64,000 bases of DNA from Malachius bipustulatus (taxonomy: Eukaryota; Arthropoda; Insecta; Coleoptera; Melyridae): the NCBI GenBank assembly GCA_910589415.1, contig OU342639.1, positions 16,376,268-16,440,267 of the forward strand. Reading direction: 5' to 3'. Below are positions 27,812-37,658 of this stretch, piece by piece (within the stretch, counting starts at the first letter, position 1; each line of letters starts with the position of its first letter). The notes under the pieces are model-generated. The model made no database searches, had not been told where the DNA came from, and worked only from the letters and a program-made list of their open reading frames with translations. The translations under genes and the position numbers were made by a program.

Positions 27812-27966
27812 ATCAAAGGCATATCGGTAATCATCTAGCTTCATATCCAATGAGACTTATTCTCGATAAACAGAGCCATGGAGTGAAATTAGGCTGTTGG
27901 GTGGGTGAGAAGTTCAAAGCAGTACGAAAAGACCGTGAAAATGGATTTACAAGCATATTACTTTGA
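27812..27966 (+). CDS. candidate 3' terminal exon on the opposite strand
   Basis: After a good acceptor (AATTATTTCAG at 27801-27811) only one frame is open, for 50 codons to a TGA. The peptide HLASYPMRLILDKQSHGVKL, then GCWVGEKFKAVRKD, looks protein-like in composition. No upstream exon was identified, and the partly overlapping position opposite 27377-27758 argues that at most one of the two is expressed from here. I do not recognise the sequence. A palindromic MITE starts 34 bp downstream. Confidence 0.3.
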
Positions 27967-28000
27967 CCTGATTAGCCACACTTTACCCCTTTTAGGTATA

Positions 28001-28988
28001 CAGGATGTCCTAGAATAAAGGGGAGAAACTTCTAAGGTAGAAAGAATACATATGTATTTACTTAATCCAATAAAAAAATTAATCCGTTTGATTAACCCAA
28101 TCTCTAAAATGGGTATTAACGAAGTTACAGGCTGTTCTCAACATTAAAAAAGTAACATTTTTTGTATAAAAAAATTGTAATAAAATAATTATCCATGTGT
28201 AACTTAAATAAAGGGCCTACGGTAGATAGGGGTCCAACTTGCGCAGCCCCCCAGTTTCTACGCCACTGGATAAACTTTGGTAATTGGTTTAGACATATTT
28301 TTCAAAAAGCTAGACATTTCTAGTACAAAAAGTGCAAAAGGTTTGTTATGTAAATTTTAAACAGATTTTGAGATGTACAATTAAATAGGTGAAAGCTCAG
28401 TAATATTTACATAGAAAAATCACTTTTTGGCGAAGCCCTCTCATGGAATGGAAATCACCCCAAAGTTGAGGTCATAGCGCTAAGAAACGTTGCCCGGATT
28501 TCTTGTGATCGGGAGGTCTTGGGAAAAAGAATCCCCAGATCAAATCTGTCAATTTTTCCAAAAGTTAAAAAAAAATAACGAAAGACGCCTTCGCCTAGGT
28601 ATAATTTTTTGATCCTCTTGGATATCTTAATTGTACATATCTCAAAAAACTGTTGAGAATTTACATAACAAACCGCATTTTTTGTACCAAAAATGTCTAG
28701 CTTTTGGAAAAATATGTAAAAACCAAAATTTATCCAGCGACGTAAAAAAGTTGGACCTCTATTTATCGCACGTCCCTGGTTCCAGTTACACACAGGTAAT
28801 TGTTGCTGAAGTAGACTAATTAATAGAAAAATAACACAAACAATTTCATAAAAAAATATTGAGCCGTTTTAGAGTTTTACAAATTTTTTTTTTAATATCA
28901 ATTTAGAGGGTAGGTTCAAAAGACTTTTTGTCTTGAAATCAAGTAAATATTCTACCCTTTAAGTTTGTGCCCTTTTTTCTGGGACCTG
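28001..28988. mobile_element. palindromic MITE, CAGGATGTCC/CAGGTCCCAG ends
   Basis: Starts CAGGATGTCCTAGAATAAAG and ends TTTTTTCTGGGACCTG, flanked by TA. Inner arms match inverted: AAAGCTAGACATTTCTAGTA (left, near 28310) with its relative CAAAAATGTCTAGCTTTTGG (right, near 28688), and AGATGTACAATTAA with TTAATTGTACATATCTC. The minus open frame at 28455-28793 falls inside and is not a gene. The arms carry TTTCTACGCCACTGG. Confidence 0.8.
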
Positions 28989-29696
28989 TATATTCAGTAA
29001 ACTAGAAGAGGCATATTCTAATGGAATCATTTGCACATGTGAAATTTACTTCAAAATTAGTAGGAAGGTACTTTATTAAGTTTCATCTAGGTATGTACCG
29101 ATTTTTAGTGAAAAATTGACATGACCAGAAGATAAATTCTGTTAGGTGCAGAGAAGTGGAGGGGGGGTTGCTGGAGGGCAATTATCGTTGTGAAGGAGCA
29201 ATATAGGGGTAGTAAATTTCAGGAGAGAGAAAACCTAATTCAGGCGCCACACGTTGGCCAGCTCAGGCAAATCAGGGCCAACACAAACGTGTGGATGGTA
29301 AGTTTGTCTCGATTGGTTAAGAATTCGGCAAACTGGGTGAAGTTTGCCCATGTTCACCTCGATGTTGGTTGGTAAATGACACGAATTCAAAGAGATCGCG
29401 TGTCGTAAGTGAAACAAATTAGTCGCTCTGTCTTGTAAGCGTACAAAAACAGTCGTAGCTCCAATCGTTTTTTGAAATTCAGATAAAACTAAGGCTACAA
29501 AAAATGGGTTTTGGGAAAAATCGGTGTTCCTACCTAGATTTTTTAAGTGAAAATGATTAGTTAATTGCCTTAAAAAGTGAAAAAAAAAATTATCTACAGT
29601 CATTAGATATATAATATATTTGATGAATTTTATTGGGACTTAGGTTCTAATTTAAATTTGCCACTAAAGATTCTTTACAGAACAAATTAGAAAAAC
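28989..29696. other. no recognised gene
   Basis: Contains overlapping open frames (29190-29375 plus, 29235-29603 minus) without similarity that I can recognise. The patch around 29240-29390 is GC-richer (CGCCACACGTTGGCCAGC) and may derive from a retroelement. It adjoins the hammerhead ribozyme and could belong to the same element. Confidence 0.35.
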
Positions 29697-29811
29697 TTTC
29701 GTACAGCATGCGAGGAGAAGACTGAAGACATGGACGGTACCGTTTCGTCCTTATTATGGACTCATCAGCATATCATATCAGTCAGCTCTAAACCACACAT
29801 GCTATACGAAA
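29697..29811 (-). ncRNA. type I hammerhead self-cleaving ribozyme
   Basis: Read on the minus strand, all core nucleotides of the hammerhead are present: CTGATGA (29768-29762), stem II GTCC/GGAC (29761-29758 with 29750-29747) around the loop ATAATAA, then GAA (29746-29744), A15.1-U16.1 (29743 with 29734) and C17 (29733), so cleavage is expected between 29733 and 29732. Stem III is only ACGG/CCGT with a two-base loop and is self-complementary, which favours action as a dimer. Stem I pairs GATATG with CATGTC next to the core, then GACTGA with TCAGTC across a small internal loop. It is closed by 14 pairs between 29811-29798 and 29710-29697. Short-stem-III type I ribozymes of this form are known from Penelope-like retroelements, retrozymes and satellite DNAs. 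No RT of that class is visible here. Confidence 0.88.
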
Positions 29812-30379
29812 TTTGGAAGTTGTATCTATTCTAACTGGTGTTTTCGTTTTGTAGTGACTTATAATTTTCAAATGAGTGAGTAGGCAACCAGAGAAACGTG
29901 CGTGTCTTTATATAGTATTATCCTCGCTATAACAGTAGAGTTTTCATGGATTTATGAAATTTACACTACCAATGCAGAGGTTTCTATTAATTCAAGAACT
30001 ACACATTGATTCCCATAAGTGTCATTAGATAAACAGCACTTATCCCACCCATTAAGTTAGGTAAGAATCCATATTCCTGCACTATAGTATGGTAAGAAAT
30101 TTATTAACTAACGAACTAGTGTGGTCATGAAACACCTCGTCAAATGTCAAAAATATGCTAACAAGCCCACGACGCCATACGTGAACTAGTGTTTTACTCT
30201 TAATTTGTCAGGTAAAAGAGATGACTGAAGAGATATCAGAATAACAATTCAAGTGCGACTGCTTCAATATATGATGGAATATCTGAATCAAACATTACTT
30301 TGTATTTGCTCATAGCTTTGAATAAATAACTGTTGCTGTCACCTAACGCGTTCTTGGGTCTCTGTATATTGTATCTATA
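29812..30379. other. no gene seen; flank of the hammerhead
   Basis: AT-rich DNA without coding character. It may include part of the element that carried the ribozyme. Confidence 0.4.
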
Positions 30380-31009
30380 CAGGGTGTCTCTGAAAAGTGC
30401 GGAAAAAAAGCTACCACAAATTCCTGAGGCCTAAATAAGCCGATCTAACCCAATTTATCTCTGTCCAAAAGTGGATGATTTCGGAGATACAGGGTGTCAA
30501 AAGTTCAATTTGGTTTCCGTTTTTCTGAAATAACTTTTTTAATAGTTGGTACTTATATTTTCACAATATTCGGCTGAAGGGGCTTTTGTAGGGTGAAAAA
30601 TTAAAAACTACAATCATTTTTATTGTAAGATTTAGAGGGCGCCACCTGCGGTACCTTGAACACATTCAAAACGAACTATCTTTTTAGGGCCACTCTGTAT
30701 TTAACTTTTAAATAAAAATTCTCATTCTCCAACGTCTTTTACCAAAAAAAGGCATACGTGGTAAGAGTTGATTTGAGCAGCCGTTTCTGAGATATCTGGA
30801 TTTAAGAAAATCACAACGTGCATGGCCAGGCCTAAGTAAGTAATTGTAATAATTGAACACAATTTAAAGCAAAGGCGTTGAATTAAAATAACTGTCACTG
30901 AAAGCTACAAAAAAACGACTAGGTACATAAATGTGGATTTAACTTTATAGGTACTTTAGTTAAAACAGTCAATAAGAGATTTATCAACAACAAAAATTTA
31001 GTTTAATTT

Positions 31010-31974
31010 AATAAAAAAAATGCTTCTGTCAAATCTTCAAAATGACCTCCATTTTCATGTATACAAAGATTAATACGTTTTAAAAAATTAAATTGAACTC
31101 TTTGGAGCATTTCGTGATCATTTTTCAAAACGCCCATTCCGGTTTTAATACGTCTCCTTAATTAACCTTCTGTATCTACTATGGCCTAGAATTCACAAGG
31201 GTTTTCAAAGTTATAAACCCCATTAAAAGTAATGGAAGAGGGGATCAAATAAGTGTGGTAATTCGTTTTGCAGATGTTCCAAATAATTTTCGCCATTAAG
31301 TCGAGGTGGTAAAATGACAGGACCAATTATGAAAGTGTCTATGATTCCTGCCAACACATTGATCTTAAACTCATGCTGATAATGGCTTACTTTTGATGAG
31401 TAATGACTTACTTTAATCGCATGAGGATTTTCTCCAGCATAGACATGTTCATTTTGTAAATTAGTTATGCCACTCCGCGTGAAACAGGCTTCATCTGTGA
31501 ATAAAATTCCTTGTGTAAAGTTCCTATCCTGATTTCTGCATTCTTGGAAATAAACCGGCAGAAAGCTAGACGTGGTTCATAATCATGGGGTAAAAGGTCT
31601 TATACCCGTTCAACATGAAATGGGTGCAGTAATTGTTCTCTGGTCACCCTGTTAACAGTATCTTTGCATACCCCTAGCTCTAAGCGCAATCGTCTGCTGC
31701 CGAGTTTAGGATTTTCTTCAATCCTATTTAAAATATCTTCCTCAACCTCTGGAGTTCTTATCGTACGTGCACGACCTTAATTAATAGAAACAGGCGTAAA
31801 CCTACCTTGTTTCACGAAGACGTCTTTCATTAAAGGTTTGGTTTTATGGTTAGGTAAACGACGATTCGGAAATCGTTCACTGATAATCTGCAAGATTCTA
31901 AACCATTTCCTTGGCAATATCCAAAAACCAATAACATATCGGTCATTTCTTCATTAGTATACTGTATGGCCATG
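31010..31974 (-). pseudogene. mariner-like transposase with DUF4817 N-terminus, degenerate
   Basis: Minus strand. The N-terminus MAIQYTNEEMTDMLLVFGYC is followed, after a frame change, by ISERFPNRRLPNHKTF, the classic DUF4817 helix-turn-helix signature. Further on come TRSGITNLQNEHVYAGENPH then KINVLAGIIDTFIIGPVILP with PRLNGENYLEHLQNELP, the DDE-domain core of this transposase group. The C-terminus is VLKNDHEMLQRVQFNFLKR then INLCIHENGGHFEDL. Several frameshifts make it inactive. The intact enzyme would bind the long terminal arms and move the element at TA sites. Confidence 0.82.
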
Positions 31975-32109
31975 ACTAAAGTAAATTTGAAAATTGTTTG
32001 ACAATTATTATTCAAATGTATGCTTGAATTGTTTTTTAGATTCGATTTGACACCAATTACTTACTTGGTTTATAATAGTGACAGTGATTTCGTTGATGTA
32101 AATTCGTTA

Positions 32110-32405
32110 AGTGGGTCTCGTGGTGTAGTGGATAGAGCGTTCGTCCACCAGCCGGTAAACCTTGGTTCGAAACTCACCAGCAGCCGAAAAGTATTTGTTG
32201 TGCTACTCGAGCCAAAATCGGGATACACCTTGTGGAAGGCAATGGAAAAGCACCGCATAGTACTCTGCCTCGTAATACTTCTCAAATAGTGCCGTTCGGA
32301 CTCCTCCGATAAAAAGGGTGACCCCAAAAGAGTGAACTTCAACAGCACGCGCACCACAGGCATATGCGAGAGGTGTAGCTCACACCTGAAACCTGGTATG
32401 GCACT
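32110..32405 (+). mobile_element. tRNA-derived SINE
   Basis: The 5' end is tRNA-like. Box A TGGTGTAGTGGATAG lies near 32121-32135 and box B GGTTCGAAACTC near 32162-32173, separated by about 30 nt as in tRNA-type RNA polymerase III promoters. A tRNA-unrelated body of about 220 bp follows (CACACCTGAAACCTGG near the end). The borders TTAAGT on both sides may be a short target duplication. It sits inside the mariner-like element and outside its transposase block. It is not a functional tRNA because the stems do not form fully. Confidence 0.75.
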
Positions 32406-32936
32406 TTAAGTAAAATAATTTTAATTCAACGCCTTCGCTTCAAATTGTGTTCAATTATTACAATTAATAACTACTTACTTAGGCCTGGCCATGCACGTAG
32501 TGATCGAGAATAAGAATTTTTATTTAAACGGTAAATACAGGATGGCCCAAAAAATATAGTTCGTTTTGAATGTGTTCAAGGTACCGTAGGTGGCGCCCTC
32601 TAAATTTTACAATAAAAATGATTGCAGTTTTTAATTTTTCACCCCACAAAAGCCCCTTCAGCCGAATATTGTGAAAATATACCAATTATTAAAAAAGTTA
32701 GGTATTTAAGAAAAACGGAAACTGACACCCTGCATCTCCGAAATCATCCACTTTTGGACAGAGATAAGTTGGGTTAGATCGGCTTATTTAGGCCTCAGGA
32801 ATTTGTGGTAGCACCTCTTTTTTTTTCGCGCCTTTCAGAGACACCCTGTATAAATTTTTTTTGTGAATGATTGTAGATATAATTTTATACGATATACGTG
32901 GGATCATCTTTACCCAGACATTGTTTTCGCACTTAA

Positions 32937-33393
32937 CCCTTAGTTGGTAACATACTTTTTTTCACTTTATAAGTAACATCCGTCTCTCAGTCGGTGATCA
33001 TATTACAGTTCCAGCATTATAGGTAACATCCGTCGCTCAGTCGGAATAGGTATTATAATAATATGTATAATTACATATTTATTCGAATGTATTCTAGTAA
33101 ACACAAATATATTTTATTAAAACAAGACTTATTTCATTTTTATGCATTTTTTTATATATTATACCTTTTCATTCACCATACTTTCGACCAACAGCCGACT
33201 GAGAGATGGACTGAAATATATCGTTCTGAGTAACACCCGTCTCACAGACGTATTTTCGCGAAGGCGGCTATGGACTTTTTGGCAACCAACTAGAACATAC
33301 CTAATACGAAATTTTTGTACATTCATTCGTTTGGATTCAGCGCAGCATCAAAACTTGGCATCCGCCTCAGAGTCGGATGTTACCAACTAAGGG
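32937..33393. mobile_element. piggyBac-type MITE flanked by TTAA
   Basis: CCCTTAGTTGGTAACAT at 32937-32953 is matched inverted by ATGTTACCAACTAAGGG at 33377-33393. TTAA flanks both ends (32933-32936 and 33394-33397). Inside, the motif ACATCCGTCTCTCAGTCGG and variants (CGTCGCTCAGTCGG, CCGACTGAGAGATGG, CCCGTCTCACAGACG, CCGCCTCAGAGTCGG) recur about five times near the ends in both orientations, probably as transposase-binding repeats. It is 457 bp and non-coding. Confidence 0.9.
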
Positions 33394-33397
33394 TTAA

Positions 33398-34605
33398 GTA
33401 TGAGTACAGGATTCGGCCTTAACGGCCTCGTCCTGCAAAATTCACATGCCTGCGTTAACAATATCTGTACCCCACTTATATCCTATATTATCAAGGAACG
33501 AAAAATGAAAAATTAGTTTAATTACTCGATCTTTTATTGCAAAAAAATCTTGTGTGGACGGATTTGCAACCGGTGAATAAAAATAAAAGAACTCCCGAAG
33601 TCTGAAAATATGCCCCTGATCTGTTGATTTGAGGAACAATAGTTGGATTTTAATCTTTAAGAAGTAGTAAATTCATTTTGTAAATTTATAGCTTACAAAA
33701 TCATGATCAGATTCAGGGAATTTGTAGTTATGTTATAATAATTATATGACACAGTTTAGTTGATTCACTTGATTCCAAAAATAAACCAATAAATATGTAA
33801 TTAAACCAAATACTCTTGAAATTGAAAATGAGAGTATTTATTTGATTTTGTTTTGAATTTTGATCTAACTAAACTACTAACAAATACACTAGACTATTAA
33901 TACGTCCAACTCCGGCAATTTTACATGCATTTCGAAGGCAGCCGCTGTGGCAGCGCCATTTAGTGTCGCGAGTTGTAACTAACACACTGCACCATAGTGA
34001 TGTGCAACAGATAACAGTATCAGTATTGCAAAAATATTTGTAGGTAAATCCTCTCGTTTATTTTATAACCTCGTATTCCTCATAGTTTTTAAGGCCTGTA
34101 ACTTCAGTTTGCGGATATGATAGTTATTTAATTTTTATTTATTATTAACATCGACGTTATTTTGCTACGCTTGCCATGGACGTTGGGTTACTCGCTGTCG
34201 TTTCATCTTTCATCATTTAATTTCAGTCGTTTACTTATGTCCAAGTTCCCAGACCAGTGCCATTGCCCATTGCCATTGTTCGTTCAAAACAAAGTAACGT
34301 TACAAAATAACGTTATTTTGGAACGTTATTTCATTGGAACGGAACGAGAAGTAACGTTACTGAATTTTAACGTTATATCCCGTCACTACTTACTACTAAC
34401 TGTCTATTATTAGAGATTAGAGAGGATACAAGAAAGCAAGAAAGTGAAGAATAACCTATCGTACCACAAAAGAAAATTCACCTTGTGAATTGACAACAAT
34501 GACAAGATAGTTAACAACTGAAAAGTGAAACACGAATCGATTTCCTAGTGGAATCAAGGTTATGGAAGCTGGCCATATTTCCAAAGCGATCAGGCCATTA
34601 AACAA
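33398..34605. other. no gene seen; AACGTTA-rich cluster
   Basis: Mostly AT-rich. From about 34295 to 34375 the palindrome AACGTTA recurs six or seven times, ending in CCCGTCACTACT; this could be one end of a hAT-like element (reading AGTAGTGACGGG inward). No matching left end is clear. Confidence 0.4.
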
Positions 34606-34849
34606 CTAAGAAGAAGAAGAACGCAGCCTGCGCCAACGCGTCAGTTTTTTGACACTTAATGTATACGTGGAAGTGGTGGGAGGAAATGACGCCAGTGACG
34701 AGACGATACACGAATTACACGATACACGTTTCACGTTTCTTTCTTTCTTTCTTGAAGAGAACGACGAGGAGAACGCCGCGTTGTTAAAGTGATTAAATAA
34801 AACTATTAAATTAAAATTAGTGTGCTCAAAACTGTGCGAGTTAGAAGGT
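34606..34849 (+). promoter_or_regulatory. possible 5' untranslated first exon and promoter region
   Basis: A less AT-rich stretch (CGCCAACGCG, GACGACGAGGAGAACGCCGCG), with stops in all plus frames, is followed by a consensus-like donor GAAG|GTATGTACAT at 34849/34850. This is the layout of a non-coding first exon. The next exon would lie downstream on the plus strand; the unrecognised gene starting at 46608 begins with an acceptor and needs a 5' exon, so it is one candidate about 12 kb away. CpG-rich DNA at 35090-35180 is nearby. This is inference from composition only. Confidence 0.25.
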
Positions 34850-35694
34850 ATGTACATGTTATATTATATATATTATTTGCTGTTGAGTAAACGGTATAAA
34901 ACGTTGAAGTTGCCGATCGAATTTAAAACGGCCAAACGGTGTACAGGTGTACTCCATTCACATTCTAGGTATTAGCTTGTGTGCGTTTCTTCTAAATATG
35001 TATAATAACAGATTAGGTTCTTGAGTGATAGGCTTTCAAGGCCCCAACTCGTCAGAACAGCCTAACTGTGACCAGAGAATGGACACTATTATGACGCGGC
35101 GCCTTTGAAGAACGCGTGGCCAGTCCACGTCATTGGTTCACGTGACCGCGGCCGTAGCGTTGGCGTTAGATTGGCGCGTATTTTCAAACAAATAAGATTC
35201 GAAATGCCGTGTTATCTGACTTCATTAGTTTCATGTTAAATATAATTTATATAATATTATTTTATATTTGAAAATTAGATCAATAGTAACAATAATATGT
35301 ATTGCAAAATTTTAAACACTTTTTGTTAATCTTCTAAAATATGATTTTTTCAAATTAAAAGATTTTGAATAACATTTCGGTAGGCACACTTTATTAGTGA
35401 GTTTCTGTATTATGTAGTGTTTGTTGAGGTTATTCTGTCACTTAGAAAAATGGTGTGTAGGTAGTGGGAGAATGAAAACAGTGATTTTCAATTCTTTTAA
35501 ATTATTATAGAAGTAATAATTCTACATTATTTATTTTTAGAAGGCATTGATTGAACATGATACCATAAATGAAATGTCTCTCAGTGAAAAGAGATATAAC
35601 GAAATTATCTAATTGTTAAACTGTCATATTTTATGACTTCAACAATACGTCAATAATAAAAAAGTGATAAAATGACAGAAGTCGTTTCTTTATA
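34850..35694. other. no gene seen
   Basis: Contains a CG-rich patch (35085-35180: GACGCGGCGCC, GACCGCGGCCG) that is unusual for this window, then AT-rich DNA. Confidence 0.4.
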
Positions 35695-36660
35695 CAGGGT
35701 GTCCGGTAAGTACCTCCTAATCTCTCGGGAGCATACAGGGGAGGTCAAAATATACCTAGTCTGTCATAAAAAAAACATTCCTAAAGTGTCCCTAAACGGA
35801 GATACAGAGCCCCAAAATGGTACCCTAAGATTTACTTTTTTTGCTTCAACTTTTGAACCGACCTGTATAATTTGATGAAATTTTAATTTTTTTATAGAGG
35901 CCATAACGACTCATTAAGCAATATCAGAGTGGATGTTTGACATCCTAAAGGAAGTCTGGAACGGACTTACCACCACACTCATTGTGTCAAAGTTTTGGTG
36001 TCATTTTACAGAGCTGAAAACTTATTTTTTAAATACACTGGTCATTCATCTTCACAAAAGGTACTTTTAATTTATTTCGATAAAACTAGCGGTTCTCAAG
36101 ATAAATCGACTTTTATGAGAATTTTGACCAAGTTCCGTCAATAGCAATCCATTATGTAGGTAGGTTTATCAACAATAACCTGATTTTTATCTGTTTGTGT
36201 TTAGCATTATAGTAACTTTTGACTGTTTCGCAGACCTAAAAACCGATTTATCTCGAAAACCGTCAGTTTTACCGAAATAAATTAAGAGCACCTTTTTTAA
36301 AGATGAAGTATTAGACTATTCAAAAAAATTGTTTTTAGCTCTGTAAAGTGACACCTGTCAAAATTTTGACTCAACGAGTATGATGGTAAGTCCTTTCCTG
36401 ACTTCTCTGACGACGTCAAACATCGACTTTAATATAGTCTGATGGCTCTCTGTGGCCTCTATAAAGTGTTTAAATTCCATCCAATTATACAGGTCGGTTC
36501 AAAAGTTAGAGCCAAAAAAGTAAATTGCGGGGCACCCTTTTAGGGCTCCATATCTCCGTTTGGGGACACTTTAGGAAATTTTTTTTTATGACAGACTAGG
36601 TTTTTTTTGACCTCCCCTGTATGCTCCCGAGAGATTAGGAGGTACTTACCGGACACCCTG
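35695..36660. mobile_element. palindromic MITE, CAGGGTGTCCGG family
   Basis: Starts CAGGGTGTCCGGTAAGTACC and ends with the complement, flanked by TA. The arms of about 460 bp mirror each other around 36165-36180 with differences of a few percent. The plus open frame at 35672-35875 is inside the left arm and is not a gene. Confidence 0.9.
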
Positions 36661-37440
36661 TATATCTGGTCGCAACTATACAATTCTTTATAAAAGAACC
36701 TTAAATACACAACTAGGTATACCTATGAGGCACAATATACCAAATAATTGCAACGTTTATGTCTAAAACAACAGTCAAAAATTGATACATGTCACGACCC
36801 TACAACAGTATAGGTACTGTAAAAATATACATCACTATGACAAAATACAACCCATGGTTGAACATTTAACATAAAAACTGCAAAACAAAGAGGGAATATA
36901 TTTTTTTGCTTGATCGGTCATTTGTCTGGACTGTTTTTGGGTCGTGCGAAACCTCTTTATAGGCCGATCACACACTTATACGACATTTTGCTATGGTTAC
37001 TAACAAATGAGTGTACCTATACAAACAAAAACGAGGCTAATAATAATTATTATTAATTGCAATTTCTTGAACAATTATTATTGTCTTGAATTCTTGACTA
37101 TTTAGGTACTTATTTTTTATTAATATGTTTGCCAGTAATAAAAAGAATATGAAAAAATCTTACTAACTATAATTTAGTCTGATTTAATCAGGAGAAAATG
37201 TAGTTTAAAAATAGAATGTACAGAAAAAGTGGATATGGTACGATTAAGTTTAAAAAGTCAGATGTGACGTCACAGTGATCGTCCGAATTAATATTTTTAA
37301 TTCCACCAGAAAATGCCAAACAGTTAAATGTCAAGTTGTGAACGAGCGTAAATTTTGGAATTAAGACTTTATAGACTGTTACAATTTATATAATGTGAAA
37401 TTAATGAAACACCTAAATAAAAATAACAATAAAAAAAAAG
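36661..37440. other. no gene seen
   Basis: AT-rich DNA between a MITE and the P-element relic. Some of it may be the 3' flank of that element. Confidence 0.4.
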
Positions 37441-37658
37441 AAATAAATATTTTAGTGACAAAGACTCGTCACACGAGAGTCTATAAATTCTTTATAGTTA
37501 CAAGCTTACGGTTTTTCGATTTGGTGCTTTGCATGTCTTTAATGTCTCTATTAATGTATTTCAACATATAAAATATTCTTAAATGAATAAAAAGACTTAT
37601 TAAATATTGGTGGGGAAAGTTACTGCAGGGATGGATGAAAGTATTGGATTTTAAAATA

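Larger units (their letters stand above)
30380..32848. mobile_element. mariner-like transposon with long inverted repeats
   Basis: Starts CAGGGTGTCTCTGAAAAG and ends CTTTCAGAGACACCCTG, flanked by TA. The inverted arms are about 320-330 bp, including GGAAACCAAATTG-type sequence and a second internal CAGGGTGTCAAAAG in each arm. The interior holds a degenerate transposase on the minus strand (31010-31974) and a tRNA-derived SINE insertion. It is the most complete member in the window of the TA-flanked CAGGGTG group, and it links these palindromic elements to the Tc1/mariner superfamily. Confidence 0.88.

Noticed and set aside
28455..28793. 112-codon minus-strand frame
   Set aside because: It lies wholly inside the palindromic element 28001-28988 and has no protein similarity that I recognise.
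32118..32190. Functional tRNA gene
   Set aside because: Boxes A and B are present but the arms do not pair as a tRNA, and the sequence continues into a SINE body.
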